64,000 bases of DNA from Agelaius tricolor (taxonomy: Eukaryota; Chordata; Aves; Passeriformes; Icteridae), in the NCBI GenBank assembly GCA_023055355.1, contig JALJCS010000007.1:4204001-4268000 (forward strand), given 5' to 3'. The position numbers and the translations under genes are program-made. Shown one piece after another: positions 1-12,050 of this stretch; position 1 is the first letter of the stretch; every line of letters starts with the position of its first letter. Below the pieces are notes generated by a model. The model ran no database searches, had not been told where the DNA came from, and saw nothing but the letters and a program-made list of their open reading frames with translations.

Positions 1-489
1 AAACAGAGAACAGCCCAGGGAGGAGCTGGAGCTGCTGCAGAGAGTCCAGAGGAGGCACCAGGATGAGCAGAGGGATGGAGCAGCTCTGCTGGGAGGAAAG
101 GCTGGCACAGCTGGGATTGTTCAGAATGGAAAAGGCTTTGAGATGGCCACATTGTGTCCCTTCAGTACCTGAAGGAGCCATGAAGAAAGATGGAGAGAGA
201 CAATTTACGAGGGCCTGAAGTGATAGAACAAGGAGAAATGGCTTCAATCTGAGATAAAATAGGGTTAGATTGGGTATTAGGAAAAAATTATTTCCTGTGA
301 GGGTGGTGAGGCATTAGAACCAATTTCCCAGAGAAGATGGAGCTGCACCATCCCTGGAAGTGTCCAAGGCCAGGCTGTACAGGGCTTGGAGCAACCTGGG
401 ACAGTGGAAGGTGACCCTGCCCATGGCAGGGAGGTGGAACAAGATTATTTTAAAGGTCCCTTCCAAGTCAGGTCCTTCTATGATTCTTA
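1..489 (+). mobile_element. CR1 LINE 3' fragment, cut by window edge
   Basis: The sequence carries the avian CR1 3' end in sense orientation: GAGGAGCTGGAGCTGCTGCAG near the start, a TACCTGAAGGAGCC phrase at about 165, and the terminal AAGGTCCCTTCCA followed by CTATGATTCT at 452-487. It is one of the subfamily seen again at 22931, 26467 and 49184 for its first 125 bases, then switches to the more usual CR1 text. The 5' end lies outside the window. The open frames in it are decayed reading frames of the LINE, not host genes. Confidence 0.9.
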
Positions 490-1626
490 GATAAATACTA
501 TATAAATACATGTACAATATACTCCTCTGAATCACTTGCATGGCAAAAAACAATCCCAGCAAAAGCTAAACTAAAACATATCCTCCTCTATAAAATTGAG
601 AAAAAGGAAAGGATTAACATGTTGAGGATGCTACCACTCAATTTCACTGATCCTTCAAGGCATTAAGCACAAGGGCTGTTGTCTTCCTTTAGCAAAGCTT
701 TCAAGATTGCACAACCACTTAAAGGAGCACTGAGAATTTTGTTTACCCAGATCTGTTTTAGTGATTGCAGAACATGGAGGAAGAGTCAGCAAAGACAGAA
801 CATTCTCATTCGAGTTTTGTCTCCCCACTGGTGTTATCATTAAGGCTGAACCTGCAAGCAGAGAACATCACCCATGCCAGCAGAGCACTGGGATCTGTCA
901 GATTGGCTGCCACTGACTCACTGATTGATTTTGTTTCTCCCATTTCTGGGTCAGTGAGTTCTAAAATGTGGCCATTTTCCAGGCAAGTACGAACTGCAGC
1001 AGACTCTGCCTGTGAATCCAGTGTGCTTTAGCTGTAGGTGGGGGGAAAGAAAAGGATTTGGTGCTGAGCCTTTGTCATTAGCATTTATGTGTGCACATGC
1101 ACATGCACTTGCCTTCTAGAATTTCACCTTGGAGGAGAAAACATTCCCTTGGAGACAGAAAGGGTTAGGAAGCACAGAGCATCTCCTCATTATAATACTG
1201 ACAGGTTTCTGGCCTTGAGCTCTATTCTTTCTTTTCAGTAAGCATTTCCTATGGGTTTGAAAGGCAGAGGTAAAACTAAGTTTACAACTTATTTGTGTGT
1301 GAAAAGAACGTGTGAAAATGGAGTCTATTAAACAGGAGTGGTCCCAGGATTTCACACATTCATTAATAAACCATCTTCTCCAACTAAGAAGTCTCTATGG
1401 AATAGTGAAAATGTATCAGATTCCCTAGATTACTTCTAGTTTATTTCATCTGGGAATTTCTTTAACATTTTAAATGAGGTATTTCAGCTTCACCCCTTGT
1501 CAAATCCCATGAATTTAGACAATATCTCACAAGTCTTTAAAGAGTAATCAGAGATGTAATTGCAGTGTTTTGTTAAGTTACTTTTGTGACTGAAAAAGGG
1601 GCAGCAACTCAACTGCTCAGCGCTCC
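490..1626. other. Unique AT-rich sequence, no gene seen
   Basis: There is no recognisable repeat or coding signal. A short alternating purine-pyrimidine piece (GTGTGCACATGCACATGCAC) lies at about 1089-1108. Open frames on both strands are short and lack recognisable motifs. Confidence 0.6.
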
Positions 1627-2058
1627 ATAAAATCAAAGGTGGAAGAGACCATCAGAATCATCCAGTTCCACTGTCACCTCGACACCACCACCATCCCCCC
1701 AAAAAGCCATGACCCCAAGGCCCACATCCAGACACCCCCAGAACACTGAACATGGTGACTCCAACTCTCTGGGCAACTTATTCCAATGCCTGATCACTCT
1801 TTCAGTGAAAATTTCTTTCTAATACCTAAACTGAACCTCCTCTGATTTAATTTAAGGTAATTTCCTCTCATCCTGGGACACAGCAGAAGAAGCCAAGTCC
1901 CATCTCACTGCCCTTCCTGTCAGGGAGTTGTGGAGAGCAATGAGGTCCCCTCTGAGCCTCCTCTTTTCCAGATAAACATTCCAAGCTCCCTCAGTTCTTC
2001 CTTATAGGATGAGATGTTTTCCAGACCCTTTCCCAGCTCTGTTGCCCTTCTTTGGCCA
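1627..2058 (-). mobile_element. CR1 LINE 3' fragment, antisense
   Basis: This is the antisense CR1 3' end: AGGTGGAAGAGACCATCAGAATC ATCCAGTTCC at the start, then CTGGGCAACTTATTCCAATGCC, TTTCTTTCTAATACCTAAACTGAACC, a CCTCTCATCCTG phrase and the GAGCCTCCTCTTTTCCAG phrase at about 1954. It is well diverged, with several short indels, so it is an old copy. Confidence 0.9.
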
Positions 2059-2517
2059 TAGGCTGCTCAATTCTGCTATTTACAAAAGTGGTCTGGTTTG
2101 CCTTTTTTTATTTAGTGTTGATTTCTAGAAGACCGAGTTCAGATGGAAAAAAAGGCACAAACAGAGAAGAATATTCAGACAGATATTAATAGTAATTCTA
2201 AACCCAAGAACATACTAAACTGGCTGTAGCAAGTCCTTTGAGTCATCAAGTTGTTCTCCCAAAGACATATTTGCTTAGACTTCCATCCTTTTTCTACTTA
2301 TCTGGCAAGAAATAGCTCCACAAGGAAACAAACTGAGAACAATTCTGGGCAAACACTGAGTATTTCTACTCAGTCAGGCTGGTAAGGCTCTTGAGGCAAA
2401 CTGCTGCTCTGCTGCCCACCAGCAGAAATGTGCTTTCTATCAAAACAACACAGGAATTCATTTAATTTTAAGTCACCCTTTTCCATTTTACCATTCAGGT
2501 CATAAATTATACTCGTG
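2059..2517. other. Unique sequence, nothing recognised
   Basis: AT-rich host sequence between two antisense CR1 copies. I see no coding, RNA or repeat signal in it. Confidence 0.5.
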
Positions 2518-2695
2518 GAACCATAGAATGGTTTGGTTTAAAAGGGACATTAAGAACCATCCAGTTCCAAATGCCTGCCATATGCAGGGACATCTTCCAG
2601 GGACATCTTCCAGGGACATCTTCCACTAGACCAGGTTACTCAGAGCCATATCCAGCCTGGCCTTGGAGACCTCCAGGGATTGGGAGTCCACAAAT
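2518..2695 (-). mobile_element. Short CR1 LINE 3' end, antisense
   Basis: It begins with CCATAGAATGGTTTGGTT, the antisense of the CR1 terminus, and continues through ATCCAGTTCCAA and ACTAGACCAGGTTACTCAGAGCC. It holds a 13-base unit (GGGACATCTTCCA) repeated three times in tandem at 2587-2625, where the CR1 consensus has it once. Confidence 0.88.
2587..2625. repeat. Tandem triplication, 13-bp unit, inside CR1
   Basis: Three perfect head-to-tail copies of GGGACATCTTCCA sit inside the CR1 3' end. Other CR1 copies in the window have a single GGGACACCTTCCA at this place, so this is a local expansion after insertion. Confidence 0.95.
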
Positions 2696-3811
2696 GGGAT
2701 TCAGTGAAACAAATGAAAACTGGGATTTCTTGCATACTTTGCGTGGTGTCACAGGTGACGACAGGACCCATCCCTGGGGCACTCTTGTCCCTCCTTTGTG
2801 CTTGGGAAGTACCTGGTCTCCTCTGAGCTGTAGTATCTGTCTGGCCCTGGCCAAAATCATGCCCAAGAGCCCAGTGAGAGCCAGGCAGTGTTTGCACAGT
2901 CAGCACAGGACAGCCTGGCGCTCCACCTCACTCCCTGCCCCTGTTTTATTTACCAGAGAAGATGTGGCCACTGAGCCCTATCTAACAACCATTTAAGCTG
3001 GCTGCAATCATTCTGCTTACTCTGATGCAACTTTGATTACATTAAGCAAATTGGAAAAAGGCCAGGTGGAATAGAAAACACTCTTACCCTTGTTTTGAGA
3101 GAGCAATTAACCTACATAAGAACATTTCTCATGGACATTATCAGCATCTAACTTCACCTCTGCTATCACAGCATGCAGGAATTCTGCCTCAGGAATTTTG
3201 GCATTGTCTTCACCACCCTTAGCTGGCCTAAGCTTACCTTTTAGAAGGTTACCTGAGGAGTGGACTGAAAGACAACAGCACAGCGAAGTGACCACAACCC
3301 TTCCCAATGAATTCCAACAATTATATCAGCCCAGGCTACTTTTGGCCTAAGAGACACTCTAAAAATTGAACAATTTTAAGCACTCTAATATCCAAGACCA
3401 TCGTTTCCAGATTTCATGGCACTTTCTTGAAATTAGCAAAGTTTTTCCTTAAGAGTATATTTATTTCATGTTTAAATCACTCTTGAAAGCTGAACATTGT
3501 GATAGGCAAGATAGATCCTGCTCTTTTCTTTATTCACATTGAAGTGTATTTTCAGGATGTCAGATTACCTGGGAACTTCATCTGAGCTCTTATCTGCCAC
3601 AATCTTTTTGGCACAGAGACTGAGTGACACACAGTTTCAGCCATGATCTCACCAGTGCTGATTGTAGACTAATGATTTTGATATACCCAGGAACAGTTCA
3701 AGAACTAAAGCAGTTCCTTCTGTCCCAGGTTTGAAGTGGAAATGCAAACTTAGTGTAGATCAAGAAAACCTTTTAATTGCAGAAGAAATCACTAGAGAGA
3801 CTTAAAGAGTG
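2696..3811. other. Unique sequence, no gene seen
   Basis: The part up to about 2995 is GC-richer and has a 141-codon open frame on the plus strand starting inside the CR1 (2571-2996), but its translation has no recognisable domain and it begins in a transposon. The rest is AT-rich host DNA with no signal that I recognise. Confidence 0.5.
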
Positions 3812-4192
3812 AGGGAGGTGATTCTGCACCTCTGTTCTACTATGGTGAGATCACACCTAAGTACTGCATCCATCTCTGGAGTTCTCAGTCCAAGAAAAAC
3901 ATGGACCTGTTGGAGCAGGTCCAGAGAAGAGCTAGTAGTGATAGACATGAGATAATGGTTTTAAACTAAAATTTTCAGACTAGATATGAGACAAAAAGAA
4001 TGTACAAGTGTGGAGAAGCACTGGGAAATGCTGCCCAGAGAGATGGTGGATGCCCCCTGCCTGGAACATTCAAGGTCAGGCTGGATGGGACTTTGAGCTG
4101 CCTGATCTGGTTGAAGCAGCCCTTGATCATTGCAGGGTTGGACTAGACCTTGAAAGGTCTCTTCCAGCCTAAACCATTCCATGATTCCATTA
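3812..4192 (+). mobile_element. CR1 LINE 3' fragment with internal deletion
   Basis: Sense CR1 text runs from GAGGGAGGTGATTCTGC through CATGGACCTGTTGGAGCAGG and ends in CCTAAACCATTCCATGATTCC. The middle is missing: GTCCAGAGAAGAGCT at about 3920-3934 is followed almost directly by the AGTGATAGACATGAGATAATGG block, where other copies have some 150-200 bases between them. Confidence 0.9.
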
Positions 4193-5327
4193 TTTAATTT
4201 CTCATCTCTTCTCAAGCACTGAGAGCCTTGCAACCTTTGAGATCCAGACCCTTTTGGGGCTGAACGTGCCACCTTCCAGCTTCTTTAGCAGTCATCACCC
4301 ATCACTCAGAGCAGGTGATTTCTCCTCCCTCCCTCCTCCTCTCTGTCAGTTAACACACACATTTGAAACTCTACTTAGCATTTCCTCTGTTTTTTCTGAG
4401 CCACAGGACACATTTGTAAGCAGTCCTTGGTGTTTGTAACCCGATCAGACACAGACAATTTTGAGCTGTCAGAACAAAATTGACAACAGCAGTTTTAACA
4501 AACCCAGGACAACTCAGCCTTCCACCATCCCTATTTCCAGTGGGAAATGCACAGTGTTCCCCACACAGTTCAAACAGTGAAGAGACCAAACAAGAGGATG
4601 TGCAACACTAGTACAAAATCTAAAAAAATAAAAAAAAAACCCCAAACCCAACAAAAACCCACCACAAATAATCAAAAAAGTAGAACTAGATCATGAGATT
4701 TGTTTGGTTTATATTATACATTGAATAATTATACATTGAATGGGTTGATTTCCAAAGCTCATGGACCCCTCTGCTTTGAAGGACTGGTTGAAAAAATTCT
4801 TTCCAGTTTGGGTATTACCCAGGGCATGCAAGAGAGAGAGAGATGGGGCATTAATCCCACCTTAGGGTCATATACTACACTTATGCTCCTGACATGCCTC
4901 TCACAAGAAAGCAACTTTTTATATGGAAAATAACAGTGGAAATATATGAATATATTTTTAAATGCTTAATGAGGCTTAGCTAAAGAGAAACATGGGCAGA
5001 AGCTCTCTGCAGACCTTTAAATATCTGAAGGACCCAATGATCTGAAAAGAAATTTAGGGAAATGAGAGTGACAGCTGATCAAAATGTAAAAATATCAATT
5101 TTAAAAATGATGCTTTGGTCTCTGAAAGGTGAAACTGTACAAACAGATCAGCTGATCAAAATATCATAGGTTTAACATGCCTTTTTAAAAAGTACACCCA
5201 TCAGGTGAATAACTCTCTCAAAACCAATCGTGGTTTAATATAAATATTCAGGAAAGCAGTTATTAAAAATCAACATTAGTTTTTGGGTGTGAGGAGTTGT
5301 TTGCTTTTTTGTTTGTTTCTTTTTTTA
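4193..5327. other. Unique AT-rich sequence with A/C-rich patch
   Basis: A poor-complexity A/C-rich patch lies at 4618-4680. A 14-base word (CAGCTGATCAAAAT) occurs twice, at 5072 and 5149. No coding signal is seen. Confidence 0.5.
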
Positions 5328-5437
5328 CGGAATCAGAGAATCATCAAGGTTAGAAGAGACACTCACAATTATCCAGTCCCACCATCCTCCCAGCACCACC
5401 ATGGTCACCCCTAAACCATGTCCCCAAGTGCCACTTG
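5328..5437 (-). mobile_element. Short CR1 LINE 3' end, antisense, degraded
   Basis: GGAATCAGAGAATCATCAAGGTTAGAAGAGAC followed by TATCCAGTCCCACCATC and CACCACCATGGTCACCCC matches the antisense CR1 terminus of the subfamily also seen at 1627. Only about 110 bases remain. Confidence 0.75.
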
Positions 5438-7132
5438 GGAAAGACTTCCCCTAGAAATGACCTTGATCATCAACAAGAGGATAAACTTTAAAGACTGACT
5501 GGCTTTGGTCATCCACTAGCCTAAAAGATTAATCTGAAATTTTTGTGAATGGTTTAACATAAAACTCCTGGGATCAAGGAGGAATTATAAGAAGAAATTC
5601 AGCTACTTAAAAAGCTGCCACAAATCCAGAAATAAAATCCCTCCCTCAGAAACACCAGTGGTTTTCTTCATTCTATCTATACATCTAAATCCAGGAAACT
5701 AAAGGAGCATCCTAGATGAAACAGATCTTAATTATTTTAAAAGGAAAAGAATAAACCAAAGGAAAGAAACTGGCAATAATTTTCTGTGATATATATTCAT
5801 CTTCCAATGACAAATACTGTTTTTTGACATCAAAATGCTCTGGGATTGCAATCATCAGGCTAGATTTTCCTCAAATTGAACAATAAATAAACAAGGAATT
5901 TTAACACTCAACAAATTTCATAAGTCATTAATCTTAAATCTTTAATATTAAAGACTTTACGAATGAAAGAAACAAAGCATCAAACTCTGTCCTGTATTGC
6001 AAACTGTGCCTTTTCAAGAATTGAAAGAGTGTTCTATTTTCTACCTGGCTTTGTTTGAATTTTGCCAATGAAATAAAATTCCAAAAGCATTTGTTTAATG
6101 ACCCTCAATTTTTTCCAAGGTCAGATACCTACTATTCACACATTCAGATTGAGAAGGGGAAGATTTGCCAGCCCTGCTCCTTGTGAGGAGCTGGACCAGG
6201 AGAATTCTAAAAGTCCTTTACTCCATTAATGATTCTGGGAATCTGTGAATAAAACTCCTGCCTCTTCAGAAATTGTTCCCAGCTATCTTAGTTGGGCATA
6301 TGGTATCAATTACCATAATACTCCAGTTCTTTGCAATCTTTAATATATTTATTTTCACAATCCTTTTGAGAGGCAAGGAAGTCTATTATCCTTATTTTAT
6401 AGATAGAGGACTCAGGTATGGAAATTTAAATGGTTTCTGCTAAATATTTCTATTCTATTCCTCATGCTCAGGGTTCCTTGGATGCTGAACATTTATGCAA
6501 AAAATACCAAGAATATGCTTAACTCCTCTTGAGTAATTTCATTTTCATAATTTCATACCTGATAACTGCAATAATTTCACTGGACTGGAAAGCTCCATTT
6601 TGGGCATTTTAATTTACACACCTGAAAAAAATCCTAAAACAAATGTCAGGACAGCATCCTGTGATTTGATAACATATCTTGGACTCAGCCAAAGCCAAGC
6701 ACTTAATCAAGCTGCATGATCATTTGAATGGCCTTGTAAATACATTGGCAAATTGTAGATTTTATTTCATAGACATCACAGAGGTGGAAAAGTTTCCTGA
6801 TAACACTGGCATCACCTTGGTATGAAATACAGGTTAGTAACTCTACTCAGAGGGAGGAAACGAAGTCTGAGTGTCAATGACAAATTACAACACAGGAGTT
6901 AAAACAGTTCTGTAAGAGTTCCACTCACAAGGCTCATCTAAATAATTGAAGAGCTCCCCAGATTTGTGTTCCCAAAAGAATATCAACAGCTTAGCAAACT
7001 AAACTGAAGTCATAATGAAAGAAAAAATAAAAAGATAAAATATCTTAAAACTTTTGTATCAAACAAAACACACTTAAATGCAATCACCTACTTCTGAAAC
7101 TGCGAGAGATTCAAGGCCAACAAAGCCCAGGA
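5438..7132. other. Unique AT-rich sequence, no gene seen
   Basis: About 1.7 kb of AT-rich sequence without recognisable repeat, RNA gene or coding frame. Confidence 0.55.
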
Positions 7133-7341
7133 CATTTCTTCCTGGAAAAGGTGGTCAGGCCTTGGAAGGGGCTGCCCAGGGAGATTTAGAGTCCCTATCC
7201 CTGGAGTGTCCAAGGAGTGGCTGGACGTGGTACTCAGTGCCCTGGGCTGGGGACAAGGTGGGGATGGGTAACAGGTTGAACTCGATGGTCTTGGAGGTCT
7301 TTTCCAGCCTCAATGATTCCATGATTCTGATTCTGTGATTT
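7133..7341 (+). mobile_element. CR1 LINE 3' end, sense
   Basis: GGAAGGGGCTGCCCAGGGAG, GGACAAGGTGGGGATGGGTAACAGG and the end CCAGCCTCAATGATTCCATGATTC mark the sense CR1 3' terminus of a subfamily different from the 22931 copy; the 29030 fragment is its antisense counterpart. Confidence 0.88.
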
Positions 7342-7784
7342 AACTAGGGATATTTTGCATAGTTCTAGCAGTAGAAGCACATTTCACTTTAACACTTAGT
7401 GTGTCTATACTTTTACTGCAAATACATCCTAAAAACAATGAAGTGGGAACTGTAAATGTGGACAGGTTAGCAGGGAAGATGATCTACACTGAGCCCCTAC
7501 AAGCTCAGTGATATTTTCTCCTTGGGACTTACTCAAACCTTAATCACAACCCCTCACTATGTTTATATCCCCAGGAGCAATTTTCCTTTGCTTTAGGATA
7601 CTCTGCTCTCTTTGTGGCAGATTGTTTTAAAAATATTTAAAGGAGATGCTCAGCGTGCTGCTAAGACTCCTTCCATCAAAGTTGGAACAACACTGTTCTC
7701 CATGGAAAGAGTTCACTCCATTTTGTGTTCAATCTCCTGAGTAGTGTGAATTTATTAACAGCTTTGAAGTGATAAAAAATGTGA

Positions 7785-7810
7785 TGTGTGTGTGTGTGTG
7801 TGTGTGTGTG
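7785..7810. repeat. TG dinucleotide microsatellite
   Basis: Thirteen uninterrupted TG units are visible. Such tracts are usually length-polymorphic and can form Z-DNA. Confidence 0.95.
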
Positions 7811-10800
7811 TACAGATGATCCAAACAGTACAAAAAACCAGCCAGGAAATCAATAAAGTAGCTTTTTAACAAATGCATTTCCAGCCGATCAAAAGAATCG
7901 CCTAACGGCTACATACAGCTGATCTAACACTCATTACATTATCATTTCAAGGAAACATCCTTTGCAGCTGAAAGGTGAAGTCTTTCTGTAATGAGCTCCT
8001 TCTGAGTCAGCAACAAGACCCCTTTTCATGGTGCTGAGACAAAATAAATATGTGATAAACACCGGGGAGGAATTATTCTCTGCAAACAAATGTTTTCCTG
8101 CATGCAAGGGCTCTGGTTTGGACTGGGTTTGCTGCTTGGAAGTGAGGAAACCTAAAGAGAAGAGGGTCTTTAATGTAGGGTCTTCTCATTAAAAGGGACA
8201 ATTTAATTAATTAATTTAATTAGTGGTTGCTCATGAGGGATGGTGTAGTGCATGGATGCCCCACACCTACCAAAACCTTTCTGTTCCTTTCCCTCCACAG
8301 CTGGACAGGGGAGAGAAAAATGCAGCAAAAGTTCCTGAGTCAAGATAAGGACAGAGATCACTCACCAAATACCATCACAGGCAACACAGCCTGGGGATAT
8401 TAATTGTATTTTTTACCAACAAAATCAGAGCAGGATAATGAGAAGTGAAACAAACCCTTAAAAACACCTTCCCCCCATCCTTCCCTCCTTCCCTTTACTC
8501 TCACAGCAGTGCAGGGAAATGGGGAATGGGGGTTATGGACAATTCATCACATGTGCCTGCCACTGCTCATTGCTCTCCACTATATTCCTCAAAAGATTCT
8601 CATCAAGCAAAACCACTTCCTAAAAGTTCCTGCTAAGTAAAAAAGCACCTATTACAAATAACCACAGCACATTCAAAATTTTCTGGGAATTGGACTTTTT
8701 TTTTTTTTTCCCAAGCAATGACAGTGGCTTGAGGCCACCACATTGCCTCATGGTTCATTCTAAAGTAGCAAGGAAATTCAATATCCTCCAGCTGTCTTTG
8801 GATTACACAATCAAATTACACTTTCAAAGGAAAGTGCTGTTTCACAAAGTAGCACTGCCTCCAGACTTGTCAGTTCAAATCACCTGCAGCTACTCCCAAA
8901 ATCTGTGCCATTGGGGTAACCAGGGACCATGATATGGGAGACAAAATATTTTTCCATGGCATTCATTAGGGGCTTGCTGATAAAGTTATTGATGTAAACT
9001 TAGGCAGACCGAGGCTGAGTATTCTGCTTTCCACGGTGCCTTTTTCTCAGGAGTAATGTGGTTTTCCATAAAAATATTATTGGCACAAGAACTTTCCCAC
9101 AGGGGCCAGAAAGAAAATCAGGAAATCTTGTCCCTCACAACACTTCAAGAGGAGTCAGGAGATCCCTTCTCCCCGAAGGGAATCATGACCCCTCAGAATT
9201 AAGCCCAAAACCAGGATTCATCTCTTCTGATGTTCCATGTCTTCACTGCTCATGTCTATGGCTGAAGCTCTTCAGGCCAGCCTTGCTTGACCCCAGACGG
9301 ATTAACACATGATTTGAGAGAATGATTTCTCCAACCAAACTGAAATGTCTTACTCTTGAAAATAAAAATCCCATATTAGCAATGTCTGTTTCTCTTGTTT
9401 TGTAATGAGAAGGTAAAACAGCTCAGGGACAGGCATTTAGCATGTAGCTGTTTGTGATGTGCTAAATCCCACACTGACAGTCCCAAAGGGATCCTGCTTT
9501 GGTGACATCTGCACACCAACTCCTGCCATTCTCTGTGCAATTGAACAACTTCAAAAGGGAAAGGGAATAGCAGCCTTCCCAGAGAATTCACAGATCAGCA
9601 GGAAAAAGGAAATCTCTTTAAATCTGTTCTTTTTTCCCCACTCTTGTCTCTCTGAAAGCTTTTTCACAAGCACAGCTCTCCATTCCAAACTTCCCATCAG
9701 CTTCCAGCAGGAACTGGACACCATTTTCTGCTCTAGAACTATCAACTTTCATATTTTTGTTTATGTTTTGACATAACAGACCTGACTATTTCTTTTTCCC
9801 ACCATCCCTTTTAAACTTTTCTTGATCCTTTTTCATTTTTTTTCTATTTCTTCCATTTTACCATCAGCCTTCAGCTGCCTCAAAGGGTTTCAGAGGATGC
9901 TGGAGGAAGAAGGTACTACAAAAAATGTGGAGAGAGGCAGAGGGAAGAGAAAAAAGAGTGAGTTTTATAATGCCCTTAAGGTAAAAGGTTGTCCTTTTAC
10001 CTTTCCCTGGAGGACTGGAGCATTTCTGTTGCTTTAAGCAGCTGTGGACTGCAAAATTTAAGGAAAAAAAAAAAAAAAACCCAAGTGTGTAGTTGGAAAT
10101 TTCCTCACACTCACACTCATACCAGGAAATTAATGTTGGACCTCAAAATGTACATGGAGTTTGTTGTGGATCACAGGAAACTGAGGAAGATCCTTTGGCC
10201 ACCAGGTGTTTTGTTAGAAAATGAACTCAAAAACAAAGAAAAGAGGAAAGCTTTCACTTCCAATACTCACAGTCAGAGGGGCAACTACTAAGATAATGCA
10301 GGCCCTGCACTTTCCTTCTGTATTTTATTTCTTTTTTGAAGTTTTTGAGTGAGGAATACACCCACCCCCTTAACCCCCAGTCAAGTTATTCCAAATGAGG
10401 TACTGAAAATTGTAATTTAGGTTCTACAACCTGCAAGGCTGGTAACTTTTCAATAAAGTTGAAGACACTTTATGTAAAAGTTTATATCCTTACTTGCAGT
10501 ACAAGAAGCTGAAGTAGTCTTTTGTTGCCTTCATTTTAGTCTTGCCTTGCCACAAAGAAGATTGTGCCTTTTAATATTTTGTATTTTATAGCATGGCCCT
10601 GCAGTGGCTAAATATCGCTTTAATTTTTATTTCCTGACCTGTCCCTGAGGCATTTGAATATTCAGGAATTTTCGCACTCTCATTTTCTTCTACAGATGGC
10701 AGCTAACATTAAAATATTAACAACTGAATGAAATAACCAAAACCTTTACCATTTGACTCTCCAACTCCACCCTTCCCAGAAGCATAGCTAATTTATATGA

Positions 10801-11822
10801 TAATTAAAAGGAAATTGCAAAATTTCCAGTTTGCCTGAAAAAGTCTCTGAGGTGAAAATATCAGCTATTAGAATTTTTTGCAAGGATGGGAACAATAACT
10901 GTCTATTTTAACACATTTTGATAAAGTTGCAATAGAGATTTCTGTGGTTTTAGTAACTGAAAATACATAATTGTGTTAAAATATTCTATGTATAGCATAG
11001 TAAAGAAATTCTAAATATACAGATTAAACTGTGTAGTTTCAACTGTGAGACAAGTCTGGGATAAACACTGAGTTATAAATAAAGATATAAGTAAAATCTG
11101 AAATAAATAGCTCATAATGAAGGATGAATTATTGTCAGTCTGATTTTTCTCCTCTAAGGCTGTTTTTTGGGGGGATGGACTTTTTAAAGTTATTATTCGA
11201 AGTTATAAACCAATTGTCACACACTGAGTCACACTTCTTCCCTTCCAGGCAAATTTCTGAGCTTCCTGGACACATCTGCTGTTGGCAAACACTGGGGAAG
11301 GTAAAGCAAACACAACTGAAAGGTGCTCCCTGCTGCTCCTGCTGCAGAGAGTGTTTGCTCTTCCCCCAGTGACCAGCTGCCACCCCAGGCCATGCAGATG
11401 GCATCCCAGCTGCTGTGTGACCACAGGAAAAGGGTCACTCACACCCAGCCCAACAGGGAACAGCACCACAGAAAATGCACCTGCTCCTCCTGATCTAAAA
11501 TAAGGGTCCTTGGACAGGCTCAGTATGAACTGCACTATGAAATCTTCCTATAAAAGCCCTTGTGGCAAGTCCAAGTCCATTGCCAGGCCACCAATTTCTC
11601 TGTGTTACCTTGAATTTTCATCCTATCCTGATTTTCTATTTTTAAAAAAAATTACTAAAGTATTTAAAATGCCTGTTAAAAGTGTATCTTCCTATGGGCT
11701 TGTATGCACCCACCACATGGTTTAGCATTCATTCTTATTATTTAGAAATTATTTATTTATTATTCATTATTAGTATTATTATAACTATAATAACAAATAG
11801 AATATAATACAAAAATAAATTC

Positions 11823-11863
11823 AATATAATATAATATAATATAATATAATATAATATAATATA
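11823..11863. repeat. ATAAT pentanucleotide microsatellite
   Basis: About eight tandem ATAAT units lie in a wider AT-only stretch (11735-11910), immediately upstream of a CR1 3' end. Confidence 0.95.
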
Positions 11864-11917
11864 GTAAGATTTATTAGAAATATAATAATATCATAGAAAT
11901 ATTATTATTTGAAATAT

Positions 11918-12050
11918 GCCCTTCAAGGCCAAGTTGGATGGAGCTCTGAGCAATCTCATCCAGTGGAAGGTTCCCTGCCCATGGCAGGGGATTTGGATCT
12001 GGGTGATCTTTACAGTCCCTTCCAACCACTTTCTATGGTTTTATTATTCT
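11918..12050 (+). mobile_element. Short CR1 LINE 3' end, sense
   Basis: The phrase TTCAAGGCCAAGTTGGATGGAGCTCTGAGCAA and the end GATCTTTACAGTCCCTTCCAACC identify a CR1 3' end. One frame translates to FKAKLDGALSNLI, which resembles the C-terminal relic of the CR1 ORF2 reading frame, confirming that the open frames here are LINE remnants. Confidence 0.88.

Larger units (their letters stand above)
7342..11917. other. Long unique AT-rich stretch, no gene seen
   Basis: It holds a TG microsatellite (7785), a CpG-containing low-divergence-looking stretch at about 7866-8110, a homeodomain-like TTTAATTAATTAATTTAATTAG cluster at about 8202-8222, a 12-base T run at 8699-8710, an A run at 10062-10079 and an ATAAT microsatellite at the end. 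Open frames up to about 110 codons are present on both strands at 11.1-11.5 kb but overlap one another in several frames and show no domain. Confidence 0.5.
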
